A stretch of DNA of 22,843 nucleotides from a virus. Both the position numbers and the translations under genes were made by a program. A model generated the notes under the pieces. It ran no database searches. It was not told the DNA's origin and saw only the letters and a program-made list of their open reading frames with translations. Shown one piece after another: positions 7,855 to 15,111 of this stretch (position 1 is its first letter; every line of letters starts with the position of its first letter). The DNA lies in the IMG/VR virus record IMGVR_UViG_3300044697_000098, positions 1 through 22,843 of that record; one strand, given 5' to 3'.

Positions 7855-8190
7855 GTGGCCGTCGACTGGGACCAGCTCGTCGTCGCACCGAACTTTGCCA
7901 TTTTCGGCGAAGAGGAGTCGGCGTTCTATACGCCGCAGGGCGGCAGCGGGTTCTCGATCGCAGGTGTCTTCGATCCGCCGTACCACGAGGTCCGGCTGCT
8001 CGACGATGAGCCGAGTGTGACCACACAGCCGGTGCTGGGCGTGCGTCTCGTCCAGTTCCCGACCCCTCCCAGCCAGGGCGATCAGGTCCGGATTGCCTCA
8101 GTCGCCACGACCTTCACGGTCAAGGAAGTCAAGCCGGACGGCCACGGATGGGCGCTTCTGGTCCTGATGGGGCCGACGGCGGGCACATGA
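7855..8190 (+). CDS. Head-tail joining protein, lambda FII-like
   Basis: The product is 111 residues if started at GTG 7855 (MAVDWDQLVVAP). The frame is open further upstream to an ATG at 7747, but that lies inside the preceding gene, and the GTG start gives the natural beginning of the family. Visible features are VVAPNFAIFGEE, then FSIAGVFDPPYHEVRLLD, then TTQPVLGVRLVQFP and a C-terminal VKEVKPDGHGWALLVL. They match the compact beta-barrel head-tail attachment proteins (gpFII/Phage_attach type). These sit on the connector and form the docking site for the tail. The stop overlaps the next start as ATGA, suggesting coupled translation. Its ribosome binding site is poor, so it likely depends on coupling to the upstream gene. 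Confidence 0.75.
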   Translation: MAVDWDQLVVAPNFAIFGEEESAFYTPQGGSGFSIAGVFDPPYHEVRLLDDEPSVTTQPVLGVRLVQFPTPPSQGDQVRIASVATTFTVKEVKPDGHGWALLVLMGPTAGT

Positions 8191-8750
8191 CGGCGATGTC
8201 GGACATTCTGCTGGCGGTGAAGGCGGCCCTGACCGTGTCGCCGACCACGACAGCCGCCGGCGCGAACGTCTTCACGCCCGGCGACTGGCCGCTGCAGATC
8301 AACAGCTATCCGGTCATCCTGCTCAGTGTGCAGAGAGAGCGGAAAGCCAGCCTTGGCAAGAACGGGCCGCCGCAGTTCAAGACCACGACCACGGTGCGGA
8401 TCTCCGCCCGGGTCGCGGCGCCCCCAGCAGCAGCAGATGGTGGTGGCTCCGCGGCCGAGGTCGCTCTCTGGGCGCTTGCCCGCCAGATCGAGATTGCCGT
8501 GGTCAACGCCCCCGGGCTCTGGCAACTCGTCGAACAGATGAGCCAGGCCGAGGCTGAGCTGGCCTTCTCCAGCGACGGCGCCGAGCATATCGCCCAGATC
8601 AACTACGACATGGACTTCCAGTACTACCAGGGCCTTGAGGACTTCTATCAGTCCGAACTGGTGGCGCTTGAGGAAGTCGACGTCCAGTTCCCGAACTATC
8701 CGACGCCGAGCGGCCAGGATGTCGGGATCATCATCGATCTCCCCCAATAA
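8187..8750 (+). CDS. Tail completion/terminator-like protein (Mu gp37 position)
   Basis: This 187-residue protein starts at ATG 8187, overlapping the FII-like stop. An in-frame ATG at 8148 would only extend it into the upstream gene. The order is an N-terminal helix (MSDILLAVKAALTV), a beta strand region (YPVILLSVQRERKASL), TTTTVRISARV, a long helix (EVALWALARQIEIAVV) and YDMDFQYYQGLEDFYQSE. The C terminus ends IIIDLPQ. In contractile phages with Mu-like tails, the gene between the head-tail joiner and gp38 encodes a neck or tail terminator type protein (Mu gp37). I see no motif that proves the function; the call rests on order, size and a remembered resemblance to proteins at this place in similar prophages. 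Confidence 0.5.
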   Translation: MTAMSDILLAVKAALTVSPTTTAAGANVFTPGDWPLQINSYPVILLSVQRERKASLGKNGPPQFKTTTTVRISARVAAPPAAADGGGSAAEVALWALARQIEIAVVNAPGLWQLVEQMSQAEAELAFSSDGAEHIAQINYDMDFQYYQGLEDFYQSELVALEEVDVQFPNYPTPSGQDVGIIIDLPQ

Positions 8751-8772
8751 CCCAAACCTCCGAGGAGGGTGC

Positions 8773-9006
8773 ATGCTGATCCAGCTCGCGCCGGGCGTGC
8801 GCCTGCGCAACCCGGTGACCCTGCGACTCGTCGGTCCCGAACCGTTCACGGTCGGCGACCACGACTATTTCTGGCTGCGCCGCCTGCGCGACGGTGACGT
8901 CGTGAAGGTCGAATCGGCTGCGGCGGTCCCGGTTCCCTCGCCGGCCGCCAAGCCGGCCGCGTCGGCGTCCACCTCCGTTGATGGGCCCAAGGAGGCCGTC
9001 CAATGA
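8773..9006 (+). CDS. DUF2635 protein (Mu gp38-like)
   Basis: This is a 77-residue protein preceded by GAGGAGGG (8762-8769) and started at ATG 8773. The N-terminal half (LIQLAPGVRLRNPVTLRLVGPEPFTV) followed by YFWLRRLRDGDVV is the typical pattern of DUF2635, the small protein encoded just upstream of the tail sheath in Mu-like phages. After residue 48 it becomes a low-complexity Ala/Pro/Ser/Val tail. Its stop overlaps the sheath start as ATGA. Its role in virions is not known to me. Position directly before the sheath is the strongest supporting evidence. Confidence 0.85.
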   Translation: MLIQLAPGVRLRNPVTLRLVGPEPFTVGDHDYFWLRRLRDGDVVKVESAAAVPVPSPAAKPAASASTSVDGPKEAVQ

Positions 9007-10535
9007 GCGACATCGCCTTCGCCCAGATCCCGCAGAACCTCCGGGTGCCGCTGTTCTACGCCGAGCTGAACAACAGCCAGGCCAACACGGCCCAGAGCGC
9101 CCAACCGACCTTGCTGATCGGCCAGATGCTGACCACGGGTTCGGCGACGCCGAACGAGCCGGTGCAATGCGCCGGGCCCGCGAACGCCATCGCCCTCTGT
9201 GGCGCGGGTTCGATCCTCGCCCAGATGGCCGCGACCTATCTGAAGATCGACCCCGCGGCCGACCTGTGGCTGTTGCCGCTCTCCGATCCGTCGGGCGGCG
9301 CGGCGGCGACTGGCGCGATCGCCTTCGCCGGCTCGCCCACGGCAAATGGAACGATCAGCCTCTATATCGCCGATCAGCTGATCTCGATTCCGGTCACCAC
9401 GAGCGAGTCCGCCACCTCCATTGCCGCGGCTGCGGTTGCGGCGATCACCGCCGCCTACGGCTGTCCGCTCTCGGCGGTGGTCGATGGCGTCACGGTGACC
9501 AAGGTCGACGTCACCGCCCTGAACAAGGGAACGCTCGGCAATGGCATCGGCCTCGCGCTGAACCTCGGCGGCAACGGCTCCGGCCAGGCGACGCCGGCTG
9601 GCCTCACCGTGACGATCACCGCCATGTCCGGCGGCACGGGCGTTCCAGTCCTGGCCACGGCCCTGGCCAACCTCACCAGCCATCCGGCCGATTTCATCGG
9701 TCATCAATTCGTCGACACGACCTCGATTGCGGCCATTACCGCCTTCCTGGCCGACATCGGCGGTCGCTGGGCCTATAACGCCCAGATCTACGGCCACGCC
9801 TATGGCTCGATCGCCGCGACATTCAGCGCCGCCGGAACCTTCGGCTCCGAGCTGAACGACCAGCATCAGACCTTCCTGCCGGTCAACGGTTCGGCGACCA
9901 TGAACTGGAACTGGGCCGCCTGGATGACCGCCTTGGTGGCGCAGAGCATCCGCGCCGACCCGGCCCTGCCGCTTCAGTTCATCGGCGCGGCGGGCGTCAT
10001 GGCGCCGCCGATCGCCGACCGCTTCGACGCCGTCGTCGGCGAGACGAACACCCTGCTCTATGAAGGGATGAGCGTCTTTGACGTGCTGCAGGGGGGCATC
10101 TGCCAACTGCTGGCAGTGATCACCACCTACCAGCTCAACGCCGAGAACCAGCCCGACAATTCGTATCTCTACGTCACCACGCTCTACACGCTGATGGCCT
10201 TCATCCGCGGAATGAAGAACCTGGTGCTGTCGAAGTACAGCCGGATCAAGCTGGTCACCGACGGTTCCCGGCCCACGCCAGGCAGTGGCGTCGTCACCCC
10301 CGCCACCATCGAAGCCGACCTCAACGTCTGGTACCAGAGCCAGATCCCGCAGCTGGTCCAGAACGCGGCCTATTTCGCCGCCAATCTGATCGTCGAGCAG
10401 AACGCCCAGAACCCGAACCGGGTCGACGTTTTCGCCGAGCCGATCCTCACCGGCGGGATCTCGATCTTCGCGGTGCTCAATGAGTTCCTGCTGGCCACGC
10501 CGGCGTCCGCCACCACCACCGCCGCGGCGGCCTGA
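9003..10535 (+). CDS. Contractile tail sheath protein (Mu gpL type)
   Basis: The 510-residue sheath subunit contracts to drive the tail tube through the envelope. AAGGAGG at 8989-8995 gives an ideal ribosome binding site 7 bases before ATG 9003. Features in order: IPQNLRVPLFYAELNNSQAN near the start; ALCGAGSILAQMAATYLKIDP; a Thr/Ala-rich beta insertion around residues 105-215 (ATGAIAFAGSPTANGTISLYIADQ ... VDVTALNKGTLGNGI); then FIGHQFVDTTSIAAITAFLADIGGRWAYNAQIYGHAYGS and a C-terminal domain ending GGISIFAVLNEFLLA. This is the Mu L family layout and size (Mu gpL has 495 residues). It is followed by tube gene M in the standard order. It proves that the tail module is of the contractile kind despite the lambda-like head. 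Confidence 0.94.
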   Translation: MSDIAFAQIPQNLRVPLFYAELNNSQANTAQSAQPTLLIGQMLTTGSATPNEPVQCAGPANAIALCGAGSILAQMAATYLKIDPAADLWLLPLSDPSGGAAATGAIAFAGSPTANGTISLYIADQLISIPVTTSESATSIAAAAVAAITAAYGCPLSAVVDGVTVTKVDVTALNKGTLGNGIGLALNLGGNGSGQATPAGLTVTITAMSGGTGVPVLATALANLTSHPADFIGHQFVDTTSIAAITAFLADIGGRWAYNAQIYGHAYGSIAATFSAAGTFGSELNDQHQTFLPVNGSATMNWNWAAWMTALVAQSIRADPALPLQFIGAAGVMAPPIADRFDAVVGETNTLLYEGMSVFDVLQGGICQLLAVITTYQLNAENQPDNSYLYVTTLYTLMAFIRGMKNLVLSKYSRIKLVTDGSRPTPGSGVVTPATIEADLNVWYQSQIPQLVQNAAYFAANLIVEQNAQNPNRVDVFAEPILTGGISIFAVLNEFLLATPASATTTAAAA

Positions 10536-10550
10536 TAGGGAGATTGACCG

Positions 10551-10925
10551 ATGGCCATGGGCCGCCTCGCCGGCACCGCTTACCTGTATATCGACGGCGT
10601 CAGCTATCCGCTGGTCGGCGACTTCAAGTACAGCGTCGCGCCGATCAGCCGTAGCACCCTATCCGGCATGGATAGGGTCCACGGCTACAAGGAAAAGCCG
10701 CGCCCGGGGTCCATGGCGGCCAAGATTCGCGACTGGGGTGGCCTCTCGGTCGGCGGCGTCAACGCCATGACCAATGTCACGGTCGTGGCCGTGCTGGCCA
10801 ACGGCAAGACCATCACGCTCGGGGGCGCCTGGACGGTCGGCGAGGGCGAGGAGGTCGAATCCGAGGACGCCGACTTCGACGTGCGCTGGGAAACCGACAA
10901 CTTCACCGAGGCCACAAGCCAATGA
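10551..10925 (+). CDS. Tail tube protein (Mu gpM type)
   Basis: This 124-residue subunit forms the inner tube under the sheath. TAGGGAGA at 10536-10543 precedes ATG 10551; a second in-frame ATG at 10557 is also possible. The family pattern is clear: AGTAYLYIDGVSYPLVGDFKYSV, then GMDRVHGYKEKPRPGSMAAKIRD, then ALANG-type strand VLANGKTITLGGAWTVGEGEEVESEDADFDVRWE. The length matches Mu gpM (118 residues). It lies directly after the sheath and overlaps the tail chaperone start (ATGA at 10922-10925). Tube and sheath are made in large amounts in equal copy number, which fits their adjacent strong ribosome binding sites. Confidence 0.93.
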   Translation: MAMGRLAGTAYLYIDGVSYPLVGDFKYSVAPISRSTLSGMDRVHGYKEKPRPGSMAAKIRDWGGLSVGGVNAMTNVTVVAVLANGKTITLGGAWTVGEGEEVESEDADFDVRWETDNFTEATSQ

Positions 10926-11254
10926 CCGCCGACGCCGAAGAGCCGAAGCCGACGAAATATGTCTTCCGCGGCCAGGGGTTCGCCGAACTGCCGGACGAAC
11001 TCGTCATCCCGCTGCCGCGCAGCTATGGCCTGTCGCCGACGGCGCCGCAGCACGACGAACTGCGTTTGCGCGAGCCGACCGAAAAAGAGTTCCGCACCGA
11101 GGCCTCCAAGAGCAGGTCCCACCTCATCGCCAAGATCTGCGGCATGCCGGTTGAGTTGGTCGAGCAACTGCCGGTTTCGATCGTCAATTCGGCGGAGGCC
11201 TACCTGCTTTTTTTCGTCAACGCCGACCAGTGGACGGAGACGCCCGCAAGCTGA
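10922..11254 (+). CDS. Tail assembly chaperone, Mu gp41-like (zero-frame product)
   Basis: This 110-residue protein lies between tube and tape measure, the conserved place of the tail assembly chaperone that coats the tape measure before tube polymerisation. Visible family features are LREPTEKEFRTEA at about residues 55-67 and LIAKICGMPVELVEQLPVSIVNSAEAYLLFF near the end. Codons 96-98 are CTT TTT TTC, giving the -1 slippery heptamer T-TTT-TTC at 11209-11215. Without a shift, translation ends at TGA 11252-11254, giving a short tail (VNADQWTETPAS). With a -1 shift it enters the gp42-like frame, giving a fusion of about 152 residues. Such paired products are a conserved feature of long-tailed phages. 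Confidence 0.88.
   Translation: MTADAEEPKPTKYVFRGQGFAELPDELVIPLPRSYGLSPTAPQHDELRLREPTEKEFRTEASKSRSHLIAKICGMPVELVEQLPVSIVNSAEAYLLFFVNADQWTETPAS
11209..11215 (+). promoter_or_regulatory. -1 ribosomal frameshift slippery site (T TTT TTC)
   Basis: Seven T and one C (TTTTTTTC, 11208-11215) lie in the gp41 frame as CTT TTT TTC. The heptamer T-TTT-TTC allows both tRNAs to re-pair one base back. It is located 13 codons before the zero-frame stop, exactly where chaperone genes of tailed phages shift. The -1 frame then stays open for 54 codons and closes precisely at the tape measure start. A possible stimulatory stem-loop follows at 11219-11270. Confidence 0.8.
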
Positions 11255-11379
11255 CGCTGGCGGCGGCGTTTGGCTGGACGCCGCGCACGATCGCCGATCT
11301 CACCATGAGCGAGATCGTCTGGTGGTCGGACGGCGCCTTGAGGCTGAAACGCGGCGGCGAGCCTGATCGGGAGGCCTGA
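11215..11379 (+). CDS. gp42-like C-terminal extension of the tail chaperone, reached by -1 frameshift
   Basis: This frame has no start codon of its own near its beginning (the only ATG is at 11305), so it is most likely read as the end of a gp41-gp42 fusion. After the shift it gives RQRRPVDGDARKLTLAAAFG, then WTPRTIADLTMSEIVWWSDG, then a charged tail ending PDREA. The AFGWTPxxIADLTMSEIVWW core resembles the second half of tail chaperone pairs, for example the P2 E' and Mu gp42 kind (AFGWSP-x-L... W). The TGA at 11377-11379 overlaps the ATG of the tape measure gene. Inferred from family knowledge, the extension recruits the tape measure while the gp41 part recruits tube subunits. Confidence 0.78.
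   Translation, partial: RQRRPVDGDARKLTLAAAFGWTPRTIADLTMSEIVWWSDGALRLKRGGEPDREA
11219..11270 (+). promoter_or_regulatory. Possible frameshift-stimulating stem-loop
   Basis: AACGCCG (11219-11225) can pair with CGGCGTT (11264-11270), and CCAG (11227-11230) with CTGG (11257-11260), leaving a small bulge and a loop of 26 bases. It begins 3 bases after the slippery site, somewhat closer than usual for stimulators. No folding energy was computed. Confidence 0.35.
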
Positions 11380-13091
11380 TGCGCTTTCCCATCGACATCA
11401 CCGCCGATGAACATCCGAGCATCGGCCGGGCGATCGGCAAGGTCGAGAACCGGTTCAAGCGGCTCCAGGAGCCCTCCGCCCGCTGGCGGAAGGATGTTCT
11501 GGATGCGGTCAAGCCCTTCGACGCTCTGCATCGCAGTGTCGAGCGCATCGTCAAACCCATCGCCCGGGTCCACGACTCCTTGGCTGGTCTCGGCCGGACC
11601 CGTGGTAGCCTCGGCGGCGCATCGAGCGCCGCCAGGTCCCTGGCGCAATCCCTACGCCAGGCCATCCCAGGGATCGGCGACGTCGCCAATGACAACGGCC
11701 TCGCCGGCGCGGCGGGACGGATGTCGGCCCTCGGCGAGGCCGGCGAGGCGGCCGGCGGCGGCCTCGAGGCGGCGGCGGGCAGTGCGGGCGGTCTAGCGAT
11801 CGCCAGCCTTGGGGTCGTCGGCGCCGTAGGCGGCGCGGCCGTCGCAGTCGCTGGGGCCGGCGTCGCCGGCCTCGAAATGGCGGCGAAATGGGACAGCTCC
11901 GTCGTCGCCCTCGACAACCTGTCGAAGAACATCGGCATCTCCATCGTCGACTTGCAGGCCTGGAAGGCCGCGGCCGAACAGGCCGGCGTCAAGGCCGACG
12001 ACATGGCCACCGCCATCGGCAACATCCGTCGTCACGCGAACGCCGTTCGTCTCGGTCAAGACCCTACGGCCCAGTCCATCCTGCAGACCTATGGCGTCAA
12101 CCCACAGGACTTCGCCAAGGCCAGCTTCGCCCACCAGGCCGACCTGATCGGGGCCATCACGCGGCAGCAAAGCACGCCGCAGATGCAGGCCCTGGTCGCC
12201 GAGGCCTTCGGGGCCGGCGGCATCCTGCCGCTCCTGCGCCAGAGGCCAGGACAGACCCGCGCGGCGATGGACATCTACAAGGCCACCGGCTCGCCGATCA
12301 CGGCGGAACAGGCGGCCAAAGATCGCGCCCGCGTCGCCAATGAGGCCCGCACCAAGCAAGCGATTGGGGGCGTGGGCAATCGCGTGGGCCAGTTCGGCTC
12401 CGACATCGCCAATCCGGTCTGGGCGGCCGGCGCCGGCTTCACCTCGTTGTTCGCCTACATGGCTCACCGGATGATGGGCGGAAAGCCGGGAGCTCCGGCC
12501 ACGGGGGCGCCGACGGCGAAGGGCGTCGCCTCGGTCGATCACCTCAGCACGGCCTTCGACACGTTCGCGCGCCGGATCGAACAGATGGAATCCGGTGGCC
12601 GGCAGTTCTGGCGCGCCGGCGGGGTCAAGGTTTCTCCCAAGGGCGCGGTGGGCGCCATGCAGCTGCTGCCCGCGACGGCGCGCCGCGTCGCCCAATCGCT
12701 CGGCGAGGCCTTCGATCCAGCGCGTCTCCTTGGCGATCAAGGCTACAACGAGCATCTCGGTAGGGCCGAGTTGGCGCGGCTGCTCAAGGTCTATGGTGGC
12801 GACCAGACCCTGGCGGCGGCAGCCTACAACGCCGGCGAAAAGCGGGTGAACCAGTGGCTGCATCGCCCGGGGATGGGCGATCCGCGCTCGGGTCGGATCT
12901 CCGATGCCTCCTGGGCGGCCATGATCCCGTTCCGCGAGACCCGCGACTATGTGCGTCAGACCGCCCAGCCGCAAAAGATCGAGGTCGTCGTGACGCTGGC
13001 CAATCTCCCCGCCGGTTCGACCGCGACGGCGCACAACGATCACGGACCGGTGCCGGTGAAGATCGGCCATAGCCAGGTGGGGCGAAGCTGA
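11379..13091 (+). CDS. Tape measure protein with C-terminal lytic transglycosylase domain
   Basis: This protein sets tail length and is ejected into the host, where its enzymatic part can open peptidoglycan. It has 570 residues. Residues 1-70 are helical and charged, residues 115-168 are Gly/Ala-rich and hydrophobic (possible membrane-active segment), and residues 170-330 are helical. From about residue 390 there is a soluble lytic transglycosylase-like domain: RRIEQMESGG with candidate catalytic Glu404, then KGAVGAMQLLPATARRVAQ (421-439), YNEHLGRAELARLLKVYGG (456-474), and AAAAYNAGEKRVNQWL (479-494). These are the ESGG, GAMQLLP and AYNAG landmarks of the family. It is short for a tape measure; if about 0.15 nm per residue applies, the tail would be near 80-90 nm or less. 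Starts overlapping the gp42-like stop and ends overlapping the gpN-like start. Confidence 0.9.
   Translation: MRFPIDITADEHPSIGRAIGKVENRFKRLQEPSARWRKDVLDAVKPFDALHRSVERIVKPIARVHDSLAGLGRTRGSLGGASSAARSLAQSLRQAIPGIGDVANDNGLAGAAGRMSALGEAGEAAGGGLEAAAGSAGGLAIASLGVVGAVGGAAVAVAGAGVAGLEMAAKWDSSVVALDNLSKNIGISIVDLQAWKAAAEQAGVKADDMATAIGNIRRHANAVRLGQDPTAQSILQTYGVNPQDFAKASFAHQADLIGAITRQQSTPQMQALVAEAFGAGGILPLLRQRPGQTRAAMDIYKATGSPITAEQAAKDRARVANEARTKQAIGGVGNRVGQFGSDIANPVWAAGAGFTSLFAYMAHRMMGGKPGAPATGAPTAKGVASVDHLSTAFDTFARRIEQMESGGRQFWRAGGVKVSPKGAVGAMQLLPATARRVAQSLGEAFDPARLLGDQGYNEHLGRAELARLLKVYGGDQTLAAAAYNAGEKRVNQWLHRPGMGDPRSGRISDASWAAMIPFRETRDYVRQTAQPQKIEVVVTLANLPAGSTATAHNDHGPVPVKIGHSQVGRS
12036..12049. repeat. 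14-base core of the repeated inverted repeat, copy 3
   Basis: GCGAACGCCGTTCG here encodes part of HANAVR in the tape measure protein. It shares the core with the copies at 1812-1828 and 7504-7520. Codon bias may account for it, since it lies inside a coding frame. Confidence 0.35.
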
Positions 13092-13588
13092 TGGCCTGGC
13101 GTGACCAGCTGCAGCAAGCCAGTTTCCGCGGGGTGCCGTTCGGCGTCCTGACCATCGACAACCACGACGGCCGCGAGGTCGCCGTTCACACCTATTTTGG
13201 CCGCGACGACGTCTGGCCGGAGGATGTTGGCGGCGCTCCGAGCCGTCACGGGATCCTCGGCTTCCTCGTCACGGACTCCAAGGTCTATGGCGGCGGCGAT
13301 GTCCTGCAGCAGCGCACCCAGATGGTTGCGGCATGCAAGACCAAGGGCTCGGGCACGCTGGTCCATCCGACCCTGGGCGCGCTCACGGTCACCCTGGTCA
13401 CCCCACTGATCACGCGGGAGCGCTGGGATAGCGGTCGTTATTTCGAGATCCAGTTCGACTTCGTCGAGGCCGGAAAGCAGCTCTTCCCATCGTCCAACGC
13501 CAACACCGGCCAGGGCGTTCAGACGGCGGCGACGAACGCCAATGGCGCGGCCTCGAACGCCTTCAGCCAGACCCTGCTGACCGTATGA
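13091..13588 (+). CDS. DNA circularization/baseplate protein, N-terminal half (Mu gpN-like)
   Basis: This 165-residue product corresponds to the N-terminal domain of Mu gpN (DNA_circ_N family): WRDQLQQASFRGVPFGVLTIDNHDGREVAVHTYFGRDDVWPEDVG, then a GFLVTDSKVYGGGDVLQQRTQMVAAC helix region, then GSGTLVHPTLGALTVTLV. GTLVHPxLG is the most characteristic part. The end (residues 140-165) is a short Asn/Ala-rich linker. In Mu the protein is about 490 residues in one chain; here the remaining part is the next gene, joined by an ATGA overlap at 13585. Despite the historical name, gpN is a baseplate component at the tail tip. Confidence 0.85.
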   Translation: MAWRDQLQQASFRGVPFGVLTIDNHDGREVAVHTYFGRDDVWPEDVGGAPSRHGILGFLVTDSKVYGGGDVLQQRTQMVAACKTKGSGTLVHPTLGALTVTLVTPLITRERWDSGRYFEIQFDFVEAGKQLFPSSNANTGQGVQTAATNANGAASNAFSQTLLTV

Positions 13589-14433
13589 GCCTTTCATCGG
13601 CCGACTATGCGGCCGCCTCAGCGGTCTGCGCCCAATGGGTCGCCCAGTACGAGGCTGCGGCCCAGGACGCCACCCGCCTGCTCGGTCTGGTCAGCGAGCT
13701 GAGCGCGCCCCCCGACACGACCTTCGGCCGCTATGTCGCCGGCGGCAATCAGGGGTTCCTGGCCGGCAACGCCGGGCCCTATTCGGCTGACACCACGGTC
13801 GACCAGCTGGTCGCGCAGGGCGCGGCCGAGCTGGCGGCCGTCACGGCGGCGGCAGAGGCCGCGCAGGCGGCCGTCGACGACATGGGCAGCACGGGGAGCT
13901 TCGCGGGCGCCGCCACGGGCGCCCAGGCCCTCGCCGCCGCCCTGCTGGCGGCCTGCGCCGACCCAGCCGACGCCGTTCGGCTATTCGCCGGCCTCGCCGC
14001 CTTCCAGGCCACCGGCCTCTCGGCGGCGACCACGGCCGGCGGCGCGGTGCAGAGCCTCTTCGCGGCCACCACGGTCGTCGCCCTGGCCCAGGCCGCCCAG
14101 ACCTATCAGCCATCGAGCCAGACCGACGCCCAGTCCGTGCTGGAGCAGGTCACCGGTCTGCTCGACGCGCAGATCATGGCGGCCGGCAACACCTTCCAGG
14201 ATGCGCTGTTCACGGCCCTCCGGGCGCTGCGGGTCGCGACGGTGCAGGATCTTCAGGCCCGCGGCGCCAACCTCGCGCCGATCGTCACGGTGACCGAGGC
14301 GGCCAACCTGCCCAGCCTGGTCATTTCTCAGCAGCTCTATCGCGACGCCACCCGCGCCAACCAACTCGAGATCCAGGCCAACCCCGTCCATCCGCTATTC
14401 ATGCCGACGTCGTTCCCGGCCCTGGCGTCCTGA
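13585..14433 (+). CDS. Mu gpN-like C-terminal half as a separate protein
   Basis: This 282-residue, very alanine-rich and helical protein is encoded right after the gpN N-domain. The region DALFTALRALRVATVQDLQARGANLAPIVTVTEAANLPSLVISQQLYRDATRANQLEIQANPVHPLFMP (about 200-276) matches the remembered pattern of the gpN C-terminal part: a helix, 'DLxARGAxLA', 'LPSLVxAxxLY' and a terminal 'NPxHPxFxP'. The middle (60-190) is low-complexity helix. Start ATG 13585 overlaps the previous stop, and its own stop is one base into the next start (TGATG). Likely function: part of the baseplate hub together with the upstream product. The split could be ancestral in this phage group. Confidence 0.7.
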   Translation: MSLSSADYAAASAVCAQWVAQYEAAAQDATRLLGLVSELSAPPDTTFGRYVAGGNQGFLAGNAGPYSADTTVDQLVAQGAAELAAVTAAAEAAQAAVDDMGSTGSFAGAATGAQALAAALLAACADPADAVRLFAGLAAFQATGLSAATTAGGAVQSLFAATTVVALAQAAQTYQPSSQTDAQSVLEQVTGLLDAQIMAAGNTFQDALFTALRALRVATVQDLQARGANLAPIVTVTEAANLPSLVISQQLYRDATRANQLEIQANPVHPLFMPTSFPALAS

Positions 14434-15110
14434 TGGTCGCCATCCGCATGGACGTGCGCCGCGGGTTGCGCGAACTGGAGTGCGGCTTCGACGCCTTCAC
14501 GCGTCGCCAACTGCCGTTCGCCACCGCCCAGATGCTCAACGCCGTCGCACCGATGGCCGCCGCGGCCGAGATGGTGGGGATCCAGGATACCCTGGGGCCG
14601 GTCACGGCCTTCACCCGGCGGGCCATGGCCGTGCGCCGAGCCTCGAAATCCCGACCGGTGGCGACGATCTTCGTCAAGGACATCCAGGCCGAATATCTGG
14701 AGCCCTACATGCCGGGGGGCTCCGGCCGCCAGGTCTTGAAGTCCCGCGCCGTGCTGGCGCCCGTTGACCTCAAGACCAACCAGTACGGCAACATCCCGCG
14801 CGGCAAGCTCGATGCCCTGAAGGGTCAGAAAGACATCTTCATCGGACCGGTGAAGACCAAGGATGGGGTCATCAACGGCGTGTGGCGGCGGATCGCGGCC
14901 GGCAGGGCGCAGGGGCGTCGGCGGCGCGCCAAAGGCACGGGCGTCGATCTCGGCGCCAAGGGGCGGCTGGAGCTGCTCATCCGGTTCGAGGATCCCAAGG
15001 CCGTGCGCCCGCGCCTGAAATATGGCCAGCCCACGGCCATCGTCCTCTCCCGTCACGTCTATCCCGAACTGGAGAAGGCCTTGCGCCAGGCCCTGGCGAC
15101 GGCGCGCTGA
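14433..15110 (+). CDS. Putative minor tail/neck protein (gpZ-like)
   Basis: This is a 225-residue basic protein. The N-terminal pattern RGLRELECGFDAFTRRQLPFATAQMLNAVAPMAAAAEM, followed by a TRRAMAVRRASK segment, ARIFV-type strand (VATIFVKDIQAEYLEPYMPGG), resembles phage proteins often described as minor tail protein Z-like. These have a helix with 'QLPFAxAxALN' and then a beta domain. Residues 150-168 are strongly basic (RRIAAGRAQGRRRRAKG), and residues 175-190 contain ELLIRFEDPKAVRPRLKYG. In this position, between gpN and hub protein P, it could belong to the baseplate or neck. The function is not proven by any motif. It is placed one base over the preceding stop and is followed by the P gene after one base. 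Confidence 0.5.
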   Translation: MVAIRMDVRRGLRELECGFDAFTRRQLPFATAQMLNAVAPMAAAAEMVGIQDTLGPVTAFTRRAMAVRRASKSRPVATIFVKDIQAEYLEPYMPGGSGRQVLKSRAVLAPVDLKTNQYGNIPRGKLDALKGQKDIFIGPVKTKDGVINGVWRRIAAGRAQGRRRRAKGTGVDLGAKGRLELLIRFEDPKAVRPRLKYGQPTAIVLSRHVYPELEKALRQALATAR

Positions 15111-15111
15111 T

